Shown piece after piece: positions 8,381 through 17,680 of a stretch of 64,000 nucleotides of DNA; within the stretch, counting starts at the first letter, position 1; each line of letters opens with the position of its first letter. This DNA is from JALORV01 sp963791235 (lineage in GTDB: Bacteria > Pseudomonadota > Gammaproteobacteria > Burkholderiales > Burkholderiaceae_F), in contig CAWBRW010000009.1 in NCBI GenBank assembly GCA_963791235.1, positions 124,001 to 188,000 of the forward strand, read 5' to 3'. The position numbers and the translations under genes were made by a program. The notes beneath the pieces are model-generated. The model made no database searches. It was not told the origin of the DNA and saw only the letters and a program-made list of their open reading frames with translations.

Positions 8381-10061
8381 GCTCGTCATTCATCCCGGCC
8401 TGGTGCTGATCGGCGGTGCGTTCGTGCTGCCGTGGCTGCATGGCCGCGCGCGCAGCGCCGCCGTTCTGCTGCTGCCGCTGATCGCACTGGCCTCCGTGTG
8501 GATGCTGCCGGACGGCCCGGTGTGGCAGGTGCACTTCCTCGACCTGGTGCTGACGCCCCTGGAAGGCGGCAAGCTCGGCCGGCTGTTTGCGACGATCTTC
8601 GCCATCATGGCCTTCGGTGGCGGTCTCTTCGCGCTCGGACAGAAGAGTCGCGTGGAGTTGTCGGCGGCGATGCTGTACGCGGGTGCAGCGATCGGCGTCG
8701 CGCTGGCCGGCGATCTGGTCACCGTCTTCATCTTCTGGGAAGTGATGGCGATCGGCTCAACGCTGGTGCTCTGGAGCGCCGGAACGCCGGCGTCGTATCG
8801 CGCCAGTCTGCGCTACCTGATGATCCATCTTGCCGGCGGTGTGCTGCTGTTCGCCGGCGTGACGGGACACGTTGCGAGCACGGGTGACGTCGCATTCGCC
8901 CGCATGGACACCGACTCGGTCGCGCACTGGCTCATCTTTGCCGGATTCCTCGTCAATGCGGGTGCGCCGCCATTGTCGGCCTGGTTGCCCGATGCCTACC
9001 CCGAGGCGTCGTGGAGCGGCACCGTGTTTCTGTCCGCGTTCACGACGAAGACCGCGGTGTACGTGCTGCTGCGCGGGTTCCCGGGGCACGAGCTGCTGAT
9101 CTGGGTCGGCCTCTTCATGGTGTTCTACGGCATCGTCTACGCGCTGCTGGAGAACGACATGCGGCGCATCCTTGCCTACTCGATCGTGAATCAGGTCGGA
9201 TTCATGCTTGCCGGCATCGGCATCGGTACCGAGATGGCGCTCAATGGCGCAGCGGCCCACGCCTTCACGCACATCATCTACAAGGCGCTGCTGCTGATGT
9301 CGGCCGGATCGGTGCTCTATGTGACTGGACGGCGCAAGTGCTCGGAGCTGGGCGGCCTGTTCCACAGCATGCCGCTCACGACGATCTGCGGCTCGATCGG
9401 GGCGCTGGCGATCTCGTCCTTCCCGCTGACCTCGGGTTTCATATCGAAGTCGATGGTCTCGCAGGCGGCCAGCGATGGCGGCCTGCTCACCGTCTGGCTT
9501 CTGCTGACGGCCGCGTCCGCGGGGGTGTTCCTGCATGCGGGCATCAAGTTCCCCTGGTTCGTGTTCTTCCAGAAGGATTCGGGCCTGCGGCCGTCCGAAC
9601 CCCCGGCCTCGATGCGCTGGGCGATGGTGCTGTTCGCCTTCCTGTGCATCGCGCTCGGTGTGTGGACCGAACCGCTTTACGCCCTGCTGCCCTATGGCGT
9701 CGACTATGTGCCATACACGGCGGCGCACGTCGTGACGCAACTGCAGTTGCTGCTGTTCTCGGGGCTTGCATTCTTCCTGATGCTGCCGTGGCTCAAGCGG
9801 ACGCTGACGATTACGCTCGATGGCGACTGGATCTATCGTCGTTTCTTGCCACGGTGGGTGCGTTTCGTCAGCCGTTGGTTCGACACCCTTCGTGGCGGAG
9901 TCGGGCGCGCGACTACTGCAGCCCTCGGCTGGGCACTGTTCCAGATCGAGCAGCGGTCCGGGCCCCAGGGCGCACTGGGCAGTACCTGGCCCATCAGGAG
10001 CATGGCACTATGGGTTCTCGTCCTACTACTTGCGTATTTGGGCTTTTACTACGGCGGATGA
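8373..10061 (+). CDS. Third ND-type antiporter subunit (Na+/H+ antiporter subunit D family)
   Basis: This 562-residue polytopic protein of the proton_antipo_M family has FIFWEVMAIGSTLVLW with the conserved Glu, NAGAPPLSAWLPDAYPEAS, FTTKTAVYVLLRG and FTHIIYKALLLMSAG. The helix-7 lysine found in the two sister subunits (LKLALFPLH and GKAALMPVH) is replaced here: the equivalent segment reads VNAGAPPLSAW. It may therefore conduct differently. It overlaps the small membrane gene by 8 bases and closes the operon. Confidence 0.9.
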   Translation: MSELVIHPGLVLIGGAFVLPWLHGRARSAAVLLLPLIALASVWMLPDGPVWQVHFLDLVLTPLEGGKLGRLFATIFAIMAFGGGLFALGQKSRVELSAAMLYAGAAIGVALAGDLVTVFIFWEVMAIGSTLVLWSAGTPASYRASLRYLMIHLAGGVLLFAGVTGHVASTGDVAFARMDTDSVAHWLIFAGFLVNAGAPPLSAWLPDAYPEASWSGTVFLSAFTTKTAVYVLLRGFPGHELLIWVGLFMVFYGIVYALLENDMRRILAYSIVNQVGFMLAGIGIGTEMALNGAAAHAFTHIIYKALLLMSAGSVLYVTGRRKCSELGGLFHSMPLTTICGSIGALAISSFPLTSGFISKSMVSQAASDGGLLTVWLLLTAASAGVFLHAGIKFPWFVFFQKDSGLRPSEPPASMRWAMVLFAFLCIALGVWTEPLYALLPYGVDYVPYTAAHVVTQLQLLLFSGLAFFLMLPWLKRTLTITLDGDWIYRRFLPRWVRFVSRWFDTLRGGVGRATTAALGWALFQIEQRSGPQGALGSTWPIRSMALWVLVLLLAYLGFYYGG

Positions 10062-10146
10062 GCGAATCGGTTGGTCCATTCCGGACTTCGACGCGCTCAC
10101 AGTCACGTCCGCATCGGCCGGCTCCGGCACGCATCAGATTGCTCCC

Positions 10147-11133
10147 ATGACCGATCGTCCTCGCGTAGTCGTCACCCGGCGCATCTTCCAGGAGCTGGTC
10201 GACCAGCTGCGCGCCGACTATGAAGTCATCGACAACCAAACGGATGCCAGCTGGTCGGCGCCCGAGTATGCGGCTGCGATGCGGGACGCGGCCGGTGCAC
10301 TGCTGACTGCGGGTGACCGCATTGACGACGGGTTTCTGGAGCAATGTCCGCGACTGAAAGTCGTGGCCAACATCGCCGTCGGCTACAACAACCTCGACCT
10401 CGCCGCATGCACCCGCCATGGCGTGCTGGCAACGAATACACCCGATGTGCTGAACGAGGCCACCGCGGATCACGCGTGGGCGCTGCTGCTGGCGGCCGCC
10501 CGGCGCATTGGCGAATCCGAGCGCTGGCTGCGCGCCGGGCTGTGGAAGCGCTGGACCTTTGAGATGTTCATGGGGGCCGAGATCAGCTGCACGACGCTGG
10601 GCATCCTCGGAATGGGCCGCATCGGCCGCGCGATCGCGCGCCGCGCCTTGGGCTTCCGCATGCCGGTGATCTATCACAACCGCACGCGCCTCTCGCTCGA
10701 TGCGGAAGCGGGCGCGAGCTATGTCGACTTCGGTGAACTGCTGCGCGAATCCGATCACCTGGTGCTCGTGGTTCCGTACTCCGCTGAGGTGCACCACATC
10801 ATCGACGCAGCGGCGCTGGCCCAGATGAAGAAGTCGGCCGTGCTCGTCAACATCGCGCGCGGCGGAGTGGTGGACGATGCCGCGCTGGTGGCTGCCCTGC
10901 GGGCCGGGCGCATCGCCGCGGCCGGACTGGACGTCTACGAGAACGAGCCGTCGCTGCACCCGGGCCTGCTCGAGCTGGAAAATGTCGTCCTGACGCCGCA
11001 CATCGCGTCCAGCACGCGGGCAACCCGCAACGCGATGGCCCAACTGGCGATCCGCAACCTGCGAGCTGCACTCAACGGCGAGGTGCCGCCGTCACTGCTG
11101 AATTCGGACGCACTGCAAAATCGCCGCATCTGA
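10147..11133 (+). CDS. D-isomer-specific 2-hydroxyacid dehydrogenase (glyoxylate/hydroxypyruvate reductase-like)
   Basis: This 328-residue protein has the GMGRIGRAIARRA dinucleotide-binding loop, the NIAVGYNNLD segment, the VNIARGGVVDD strand with the substrate Arg, an acidic residue in DVYENEP and the catalytic His in LTPHIASST. It likely reduces glyoxylate or hydroxypyruvate with NAD(P)H in the cytosol. The open frame begins earlier inside the antiporter gene, but the ATG at 10147 matches the usual N-terminus (RPRVVVTRRI), so that start was chosen. Confidence 0.9.
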   Translation: MTDRPRVVVTRRIFQELVDQLRADYEVIDNQTDASWSAPEYAAAMRDAAGALLTAGDRIDDGFLEQCPRLKVVANIAVGYNNLDLAACTRHGVLATNTPDVLNEATADHAWALLLAAARRIGESERWLRAGLWKRWTFEMFMGAEISCTTLGILGMGRIGRAIARRALGFRMPVIYHNRTRLSLDAEAGASYVDFGELLRESDHLVLVVPYSAEVHHIIDAAALAQMKKSAVLVNIARGGVVDDAALVAALRAGRIAAAGLDVYENEPSLHPGLLELENVVLTPHIASSTRATRNAMAQLAIRNLRAALNGEVPPSLLNSDALQNRRI

Positions 11134-11154
11134 CTGCCGACCCGGAGAGGCCCC

Positions 11155-11532
11155 ATGCCCGACATCAGGATGATCAAGTATCACTCGCTGCCGATCGCCC
11201 AGGCGCGTGCCCTAGTGCAGAAGGCGGCCGATAACCTGGCGGAGGAATACGACCTCAGCAGCAGGTGGGCCGGCAACACGCTGCACTTCCGGCGCAGCGG
11301 TGTGGAAGGCGAAATGCGGGTCACGGAGTCGGAGATCGACCTCGAGGTGACGCTGGGATTCCTGCTGAAGGCATTCAAGTCGAGGTTCGTCGAGCACATC
11401 GAGCACAACTTCGACACGCTGCTGGCCAAGGCGCATGCCGCACACAAGCCGGCCGCGCCCAAGGCGCCGGCCAAGGTTGCGCGCAAGAAGACTCCGGCCA
11501 AGGTTGCAAAGAAAACCGGCCGCAAGGCCTGA
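11155..11532 (+). CDS. Polyhydroxyalkanoic acid system family protein
   Basis: The 125-residue product has an N-terminal domain of about 95 residues with MIKYHSLPIAQARALVQKAADNLAEEY and FRRSGVEGEMRVTESEIDLEVTLG, matching the small PHA_gran_rgn family found near PHA genes. The end is a Lys/Ala/Pro-rich tail with repeated KVA(R/K)K segments resembling histone-H1-like or PHA-granule DNA-binding tails. It follows the dehydrogenase by 21 bases with a GGAGAGG before the ATG. The role (granule association) is inferred from the family. Confidence 0.8.
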   Translation: MPDIRMIKYHSLPIAQARALVQKAADNLAEEYDLSSRWAGNTLHFRRSGVEGEMRVTESEIDLEVTLGFLLKAFKSRFVEHIEHNFDTLLAKAHAAHKPAAPKAPAKVARKKTPAKVAKKTGRKA

Positions 11533-11602
11533 GCGGCCGCCGCCGGCGACTTGCCTGCGTTAGTCGCCCCTGCCGGTCAGTGCCGGCGCGGCTGGCCAAG
11601 CG

Positions 11603-11860
11603 TCAACCCTTGAGGTCCTCGATCAGCGCGACGTACTGTTTCATGGCGTCGTCGGCCGAAATCCCCTTGATCTCGCTCCACGCATCCCACTTGGCGCGCC
11701 CGACCATGTCGGTGAAGCCAGGCCGCTTGCCTTCGACATCGCCACTCGACGCCTGCTTGAACAGCGCGTAAAGCTTCAGCAACGTCTGGTTGTCCGGACG
11801 CTCGGGGAGGCTCTTCGAGTCGGCAACAGCCTTTTCAAACTTCGCTTTCAGGTCGCTCAC
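11603..11860 (-). CDS. Acyl-CoA-binding protein
   Basis: This 85-residue protein shows the ACBP family pattern: LKAKFEKAVAD at the start, LPERPDNQTLLKLYALFKQASSGD in helix 2, and KRPGFTDMVGRAKWDAWSEIKG with the conserved Lys, Trp and Tyr-binding region. It binds long-chain acyl-CoA esters in the cytoplasm. It is divergent from the wax ester synthase gene 154 bases away, which uses acyl-CoA as substrate, so a shared role in storage lipid metabolism is plausible. Confidence 0.93.
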   Translation of the reverse strand: MSDLKAKFEKAVADSKSLPERPDNQTLLKLYALFKQASSGDVEGKRPGFTDMVGRAKWDAWSEIKGISADDAMKQYVALIEDLKG

Positions 11861-12014
11861 GGTGTCTCCTGGTTTGTTGGTTTATCCGATGGGCGTGCGC
11901 ACCAGTATCGATGGTCTCCGGCGCATGGCGGGGAGGATAGCGCGTCGTATCATAGCCAGCGACCCTCGACGGTCGACTGCGGCGCAGGTCGCAGTAACGT
12001 ACACGGGAGACCCC

Positions 12015-13700
12015 ATGGGCAGACGCGAGCGGATGTCATCCGTCGACACGGCCTGGCTGCGGATGGACTCGCAGGCCAATCTGATGATGATCGTCGGTGT
12101 CTACGAGTTTGCCGGCAACGTGGACTACGAGCGCATGCGCCGCCTGCTTGAGGAACGCCTGGTGTCGCACGCGCGCTTTCGTAGTTGTGTGGTGCAGGAC
12201 GCCACTGGCTACCACTGGGAGCTCGACGACAACTTCGATCTTGACTTGCACCTCGCACGCACGGCGCTACCTGGCAAGGGGACCACAGCGGACCTGAAAC
12301 GGCTGGTCGGCCGCCTCGCGTCGACGGCGCTCGATGCAACCAAGCCGCTGTGGCAGTTTCACCTGGTCGACAACTACAACGGTGGCCAGGCGATGGTCTG
12401 CCGCATTCATCATTGCATCGCCGACGGCATAGCGCTGATCGGCGTGTTGATGCAGCTGACTTCGCAGGCTCCGGCTGACAACGGTAACGAGGCCGAAGCC
12501 GCGACTGCGCGCGCCGAGCCCTCCCTCGGGATGTGGGACTCGTTCCTGCGTCCGCTCACCAGGGCGACGGTACGGGCGATCGACAACACCGGAGACGCGG
12601 CCGCCCGCGCGCTGCAGGCCTCCGCGGCCATGCTGGACAACCCGGACTCGGTCGGCGAGACCGCCGGGGACATGGCGCGTCTGGCGGCGAAGATCACCAA
12701 GGACATTGCTGGCATCGCCCTGATGGACAACGATACTGTCACCAGCCTGAAGGGGCTGCCGTCCGGCTCCAAGGTCGTGGCGTGGAACGAACCGCTGGCG
12801 CTCGACGACGTCAAGGCGGTGGGCAAAGCCCTCGGCTGCTCCGTCAACGACGTGCTGCTGGCCTCGGTGGCCGGAGCAATCCGCTCTTACCTCCAACACC
12901 ACGGAGAGGAGGTCGACGGCATCGAACTGCGGGCAATGGTGCCGGTGAACCTGCGCGATCCGCGCAAGTGGAAGGAACTCGGCAACAAGTTCGGGCTGGT
13001 GCCGCTGCTGTTGCCGGTCGGAATCGCGAATCCGATCTCGCGCGTCTACGAGGTCCGGCGCCGCATGGGCGAGCTCAAGGACAGTTACACGGCGGTGCTC
13101 ACGATGGGCATTCTCGGCGCAGCCGGGCTGGCGCCGCGAGTCCTGCAGAAGCAGGCGCTCGACTTTCTTGCGAAGAAGGCGACCGCGGTCATGACGAACG
13201 TGCCGGGCCCGCAGGAGCCGCTGTTCATGGCCGGCGCCGAGATCAAGCGCATCATGGTTTGGGTGCCGCAGTCGGGCAACATCGGCGTCGGCGTGTCGAT
13301 CCTGTCGTATGCCGGCGGTGTGCAGTTCGGACTGATCACCGACAAGCGGCTTTGCGAGGAACCGCAGCGCATCATCGACCGCTTCGAGCCCGAGTTCGAA
13401 AAGCTGGTGCTGGCGCTGTGCATGCTGCCGTGGGATGGAACGGTCGACGGTGACGAGGCCGAAAGCTGGATCTTCCCGCGCGTCGAAGCACCGCCGCGCC
13501 AGCCAAAGCGGCGTGCCGGAGTGGCCAGGCGCTCAGCGCCGCGCAGCAAGGCTCCTGAGGCTGCAGAATCCAAGCCGCCGCCAGCGTCGGAACCGGAGAC
13601 TGCACCGACCGAAGTGGCGGCTGTCGCAACCGCACGGCCGGCCGGTCTGCGTCGCCGCAAGTCGGCGTTCGCCGCGGCGCGCGGTGGTGGGGCCGAATAG
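12015..13700 (+). CDS. Wax ester synthase/diacylglycerol acyltransferase (WS/DGAT)
   Basis: This is a 561-residue protein. The catalytic HHxxxDG motif is at residues 132-138 (IHHCIADG). Other WS/DGAT marks are PLWQFHLVDN just before it, VPVNLRDP in the middle and VMTNVPGPQEPLFMAG near the end. It esterifies acyl-CoA with fatty alcohol or diacylglycerol for neutral lipid storage. The last 80 residues are a Pro/Ala/Arg-rich low-complexity tail beyond the usual domain. The ATG at 12015 follows GGGAGA; upstream in-frame sequence was not used. Confidence 0.9.
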   Translation: MGRRERMSSVDTAWLRMDSQANLMMIVGVYEFAGNVDYERMRRLLEERLVSHARFRSCVVQDATGYHWELDDNFDLDLHLARTALPGKGTTADLKRLVGRLASTALDATKPLWQFHLVDNYNGGQAMVCRIHHCIADGIALIGVLMQLTSQAPADNGNEAEAATARAEPSLGMWDSFLRPLTRATVRAIDNTGDAAARALQASAAMLDNPDSVGETAGDMARLAAKITKDIAGIALMDNDTVTSLKGLPSGSKVVAWNEPLALDDVKAVGKALGCSVNDVLLASVAGAIRSYLQHHGEEVDGIELRAMVPVNLRDPRKWKELGNKFGLVPLLLPVGIANPISRVYEVRRRMGELKDSYTAVLTMGILGAAGLAPRVLQKQALDFLAKKATAVMTNVPGPQEPLFMAGAEIKRIMVWVPQSGNIGVGVSILSYAGGVQFGLITDKRLCEEPQRIIDRFEPEFEKLVLALCMLPWDGTVDGDEAESWIFPRVEAPPRQPKRRAGVARRSAPRSKAPEAAESKPPPASEPETAPTEVAAVATARPAGLRRRKSAFAAARGGGAE

Positions 13701-13764
13701 TGGCGCTCCGTGACGTGCACATGGCTGCACGGGACTTTGCTCCGATCGCCGCCTGATCTGCCTG

Positions 13765-14496
13765 ATGGCCACCGACGCACTGTTCCGTCGCGACGCCTAT
13801 CTCACCGCCTGCGATGCGCTCGTCACGCGGGTTGGCGAAGATGGCGTTGAACTCGACCGCACGGTGTTCTACCCGCTCGGCGGGGGTCAGGCTGGCGACT
13901 GCGGTTTTCTGATAACGCCGGACGGTACGCGGCTGCGCGTCACCGACACCCGCAAGAGCAAGCGCGACGACGCGACTCCGGACGATACGGTTCACTTGCT
14001 CGATCCCGCGAGCGGGTGGACACAGCAACTGGCACCCGGCACGCCGGTGCATGCGGAAATCGACTGGGATCGTCGCTACCGTCACATGCGCTTTCACACG
14101 GCCACCCACCTGCTGTGTGCGGTCGTGCGGCAGCTGGTCGACGGCTGCAGCATCACCCGCGACTACGCACGCCTGGATTTCGCGATGACCGACCTGCTGG
14201 ACAAGGCGGAGGTTCAGGCCGGGCTGGACCGGCTGATCGCCGAAGCCCACGCGGTCACGAGCGAGTGGATCACCGACGAGGAGATGCTCGCCAATCCACA
14301 GCTCGTCAAGTCGATGAGCGTCAGTCCACCGGTCGGCTTCGGCCGGGTCCGCCTGTTGCGGGTGCAGGATGTGGACCTGCAGCCGTGTGGCGGAACCCAT
14401 GTCCGGAACACCCGCGAAATCGGCGACATCCGCATTTCAAAGATCGAAAAGAAGAGCGCCCGTACCCGGCGCGTGGTTCTCGAATTCGCTTCCTGA
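13765..14496 (+). CDS. Alanyl-tRNA editing protein (AlaX type)
   Basis: The 243-residue protein is a free-standing copy of the AlaRS editing domain. It has FYPLGGGQAGD at the N-terminus, the zinc ligands HTATH (His111 and His115) and the second zinc motif PCGGTHV about 100 residues later. It should hydrolyse mischarged seryl- or glycyl-tRNA(Ala). The size fits AlaX-M. The start ATG is the first after the WS/DGAT gene and gives the expected FRRDAYLTACDA N-terminus. Confidence 0.92.
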   Translation: MATDALFRRDAYLTACDALVTRVGEDGVELDRTVFYPLGGGQAGDCGFLITPDGTRLRVTDTRKSKRDDATPDDTVHLLDPASGWTQQLAPGTPVHAEIDWDRRYRHMRFHTATHLLCAVVRQLVDGCSITRDYARLDFAMTDLLDKAEVQAGLDRLIAEAHAVTSEWITDEEMLANPQLVKSMSVSPPVGFGRVRLLRVQDVDLQPCGGTHVRNTREIGDIRISKIEKKSARTRRVVLEFAS

Positions 14497-14703
14497 GTGC
14501 ACGGGGCGCCCGCGTGGCTGACCGCCGCAGATTGTTGCTGCGCGCAAGTAGGCCGGAGTTGCCCCGCTTCCGGTCGATTCAGCCGGCCCGGGATTGGGTT
14601 CAAATACTCGCCTGCCGCGATCGACGGCGGGCTCAAGGGCTCCGCCAGTGGCGCCGATTAGCCGGTCTGGCGCAGTGCCGGTACATGATGAACGGGGGAC
14701 TCG

Positions 14704-15909
14704 ATGACCGCCATGAAGACTCGCAGTCTTGAGCTTGTTGCTGTGGTGGGCCTCAGTCTCGCCGCGGCAATGCCCGCCACGGCGCAGACCGACAAGGCGT
14801 CGGCCCAGGCGGCCGTGCCGGGCACGCTGCGCGCGGTCATAGTCCTCGACTCCTCCGATGCGGCCAGCGACTTCATGACGCTGGCCGTGACGAACACCGG
14901 GCTCGGGAAGCTTGCCGGGGCGCGCGCGATCCTGCTGCCACAACGCGACCTGACCGACGCTATGCGCTCCACCCGTACCGGTGAGAACGACATCATCATT
15001 GCGCCACCCCATGTCACCGCGTCCGCCTTGATCCACGGCTACGAGCTGGTGGCGTCGACTGGCGTGGTCGCGAAGTATGTCCTGGTCGGCCGCAGTGATC
15101 TGAAGGCGGTAACGGACCTCAAGGGTCGCCGTGCCTACTTTCCCCAGCAGGACTCACTGCGCAGCTATGTCGCCCGAGGCCTGTTGGCGCAGGAGGGAGG
15201 CATGACAACGCGCGCGCTCAAGGAGGTCACCTACGGCCAGACCAGTGGGGCCGGGCTGTTGACCCTTGCGGGCGGCGCGACAGATGCAACCGTTGCGCTC
15301 GAATCCGAATGGCTGGAATGGAGCAAGGGCCAGAAGTCTCCCGGGCAGGTGCTTGCTGCCTCGCGTCCGATTCCGGCCGGTCTCAGCGTCTCGGTGAAGA
15401 AATCGCTGCCGGCGAGCGTCAAGACGGCGGTCCTGCAATGGGTGACCGCGCCTGACTTCGTGATTCCCGGCGTGACGCGATTCCGTCCGACGAGCGACGC
15501 CGCACCCTACGAGTACGTCGCCAGCCTCGGCATCTTCACGCCGGCTGAACTCACGGGGGTGCAGCGCGTCAGCGCCCGCGAGGCCTACGAGCTGTCGGAG
15601 AAGGGGGCGAAACTCGTCGACGTCCGTACCGAAAAGGAATACACGGCTCGCCATGCGCGCGGCGCGGTCAACCTGCCGTACGTCGAGAAGAGCCTCAAGG
15701 AAATCGACTACGACGCCAAGAAGGATCAGTTCGCAGGCCTTGGGACACTCAACAAGGGCGACGCGGTGGTGTTCTTCTGCAATGGCGCCGAGTGCTGGAA
15801 GTCGTTCAAGGCCTCCAAGGCGGCACGCGATGCCGGCTACGCCCGCGTGTACTGGCTGCGCGGCGGCATGCCGGAGTGGGTCGCGCAGGGGTTGCCGTCG
15901 TTGCCCTGA
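14704..15909 (+). CDS. Periplasmic PhnD-like binding domain fused to a rhodanese domain
   Basis: The 401-residue product has a signal peptide (hydrophobic core LELVAVVGLSLAAAM, probable cleavage after PATA). A PhnD/phosphonate-binding-like domain follows, with ENDIIIAPPHVTAS and VLVGRSDLKAVTDLKGRRAYFPQQDS. From about residue 290 a rhodanese domain runs: KLVDVRTEKEYTARHARGAVNLPY and FCNGAECWKS with Cys359 at the active-site position. No ABC permease is nearby. It precedes a periplasmic diheme cytochrome gene. The joint function is unknown; sulfur or redox sensing in the periplasm is a guess. Confidence 0.8.
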   Translation: MTAMKTRSLELVAVVGLSLAAAMPATAQTDKASAQAAVPGTLRAVIVLDSSDAASDFMTLAVTNTGLGKLAGARAILLPQRDLTDAMRSTRTGENDIIIAPPHVTASALIHGYELVASTGVVAKYVLVGRSDLKAVTDLKGRRAYFPQQDSLRSYVARGLLAQEGGMTTRALKEVTYGQTSGAGLLTLAGGATDATVALESEWLEWSKGQKSPGQVLAASRPIPAGLSVSVKKSLPASVKTAVLQWVTAPDFVIPGVTRFRPTSDAAPYEYVASLGIFTPAELTGVQRVSAREAYELSEKGAKLVDVRTEKEYTARHARGAVNLPYVEKSLKEIDYDAKKDQFAGLGTLNKGDAVVFFCNGAECWKSFKASKAARDAGYARVYWLRGGMPEWVAQGLPSLP

Positions 15910-15910
15910 C

Positions 15911-15951
15911 CGCCGCGTGATGCGGCGACGGCGCCGCCGCCGGTGGCGCCG
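15911..15951 (+). terminator. Tandem GC-rich hairpins after the rhodanese fusion gene
   Basis: Directly after the stop, CGCCGC-GTGAT-GCGGCG (15911-15927) is followed by CGGCGCC...GGCGCCG (15929-15951, nine-base loop). Neither has a T-run, so intrinsic termination would be weak, but the placement at a gene end is suggestive. Confidence 0.3.
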
Positions 15952-16077
15952 GTCTGGCGAGGTGGTCACTGGTTTGACCGGCTCGTCTCGGCGAGTGCAG
16001 CCTTAGCTCTCTTGATGCTGATGCATTTGCTGACCGCAGAGTGCACACTGCCTGCCCTGGTGGACGGGAGTTGAACG

Positions 16078-17001
16078 ATGCAGCGGTCTTGCTTGTGTTT
16101 TGCGAGTCGTGGCCGGCCGTGGTGCGTCGCGCTGATTGGATTGCTCCTACTTTTCTCCGTCCGGGCAGTTGCCCAGCCACCTAGCGACCGAGTCGAGCGC
16201 GGCCGCTACCTCGTGGAATCGATCCTCGGATGCGGCAACTGCCACACGCCCAAGTCGACAACCGGAGAACCGATCGCCAGTCGCAACCTCGGCGGCGGCC
16301 TGGCTTTCTCGATACCGCCCTTCGCCGGCGTGGCGTCGAACATCACGCCAGATCGCGAGAGCGGCATCGGTGCCTGGAGCGATGACGAAATCAAGCGGGC
16401 GATCGTCAACGGCGTGCGCCCCAGCCATGGACGTTTGCCGAATACCCACCTTGCTGTGCTGATGGCAACCCCGTTCTTCAAGGCGCTGACGCCGTCGGAC
16501 CTTGACGCGGTGGTGGCGTACCTGCGCTCGGTGCCCGCGATACGCAATGCATCTCCGGCACCAAGTTATCGCGCACCACAGGTTCATCAGCCGTTTCCCG
16601 GCGCCGAGGCAGGGTTCTCCGACGCGAAGATGGGCGATCCCGTCTATCGCGGCCGCTACCTCGCGACGATCGCGCACTGCATGGAGTGTCATTCGCCCAT
16701 GGACAAGGGCGTTCACGACTACAACCGGCTCGGCGCCGGGGGTCGAATGTTCAATGCCGAAATCGTGAAGGGCTTTCCTGCCGACTGGCCCGGGTCGCGC
16801 GCTGCCAATATCACCTCGCATCCGACGGCGGGCCTCGGCCGCTGGACCGACACCGAGATCAAGCGCGCGATCACGCAGGGGATCTCACGCGGCGGCCGCA
16901 GGCTGCAGCCGCCGATGGCCTTTGCCTACTACGCGAAGCTCAAACCCTCGGATCTCGACGCCCTCGTGGCGTACCTGCGCACGTTGCCGCCGCTGGAGTG
17001 A
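16078..17001 (+). CDS. Periplasmic diheme cytochrome c
   Basis: The 307-residue protein has an N-terminal signal segment (VALIGLLLLFSVRAVA). Two c-type heme sites follow: CGNCH (Cys52, Cys55, His56) and CMECH in the second half, each followed by an NIT(P/S) segment, a W(S/T)DxEIKRAI helix and a LDA(L/V)VAYLR helix. The two halves look like an internal duplication, as in the diheme cytochromes of alcohol/gluconate dehydrogenase type. It probably carries electrons in the periplasm. It follows the PhnD-rhodanese gene by 168 bases on the same strand. Confidence 0.88.
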   Translation: MQRSCLCFASRGRPWCVALIGLLLLFSVRAVAQPPSDRVERGRYLVESILGCGNCHTPKSTTGEPIASRNLGGGLAFSIPPFAGVASNITPDRESGIGAWSDDEIKRAIVNGVRPSHGRLPNTHLAVLMATPFFKALTPSDLDAVVAYLRSVPAIRNASPAPSYRAPQVHQPFPGAEAGFSDAKMGDPVYRGRYLATIAHCMECHSPMDKGVHDYNRLGAGGRMFNAEIVKGFPADWPGSRAANITSHPTAGLGRWTDTEIKRAITQGISRGGRRLQPPMAFAYYAKLKPSDLDALVAYLRTLPPLE

Positions 17002-17207
17002 GTTCAAGCCTCGCGAGTCAGACAGCCGCACACGCCCTCTGGATCCGCCCAGAGCCGCCCGTCGCAGCGAACTGCCATCGCTTGCTTTCTGTCAGTCGAC
17101 CAGACGATAGCCTGAGCAGACGGCAGACTTGGTTCGCAGTAGATTGTCAACATCAGCCACTTGCCGGGGCTGGCCATCGAGTAGACCCGCCACTAGAAGG
17201 GACATCC

Positions 17208-17525
17208 GTGAGTCCGGGGCAGAACGAACTCCAATTGGCCAATGACGTTGGCGCACACCGCTATCGTCTGCTGCGGGACGGGCAGGAACTCGGCTTCGCC
17301 GAATACGACCCGGTCGGCGAACACGCCGTATTGATCAAGCACACCGAGATCAAGCCCGAGTTCGAAGGCAAGGGCTATGGGTCCGAACTGGTGCGGCGGA
17401 TGCTGGAAGATGTGCGTCAGCAAGGCAAGAACGTGATTCCAATCTGCCCCTACGCGTTGAACTTCATCCGGCGTCATCGTGAGTACATCGAACTCGTGCA
17501 GCCGGACATGCGCTCTGCAATCTAG
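17208..17525 (+). CDS. Small GNAT-like N-acetyltransferase (YjdJ type)
   Basis: The 105-residue product reads LLRDGQELGFAEY, then HTEIKPEFEGKGYGSELVRRMLEDVRQQGKNVIPICPYALNFIRRH, the pattern of the minimal GNAT proteins of the YjdJ/NATD1 type with the acetyl-CoA loop EGKGYGS. These bind acetyl-CoA but the acceptor is not known. The GTG at 17208 follows GAAGGGA and gives the usual length; the frame is open far upstream without similarity. Confidence 0.8.
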   Translation: MSPGQNELQLANDVGAHRYRLLRDGQELGFAEYDPVGEHAVLIKHTEIKPEFEGKGYGSELVRRMLEDVRQQGKNVIPICPYALNFIRRHREYIELVQPDMRSAI

Positions 17526-17680
17526 CGTTTGCCGGCTCCGGTCAACTCTTGACATCGGACGCCTCTGAGTAAGGGCAGCGATCCCGTCTCACTGTTTGCA
17601 GTTGATGTTGACCACACGGCGTCGCGGCGACGTGGCGCTCATGCAAGGGCGCAGAATGGATCCACCTTATGAGGTGACCA

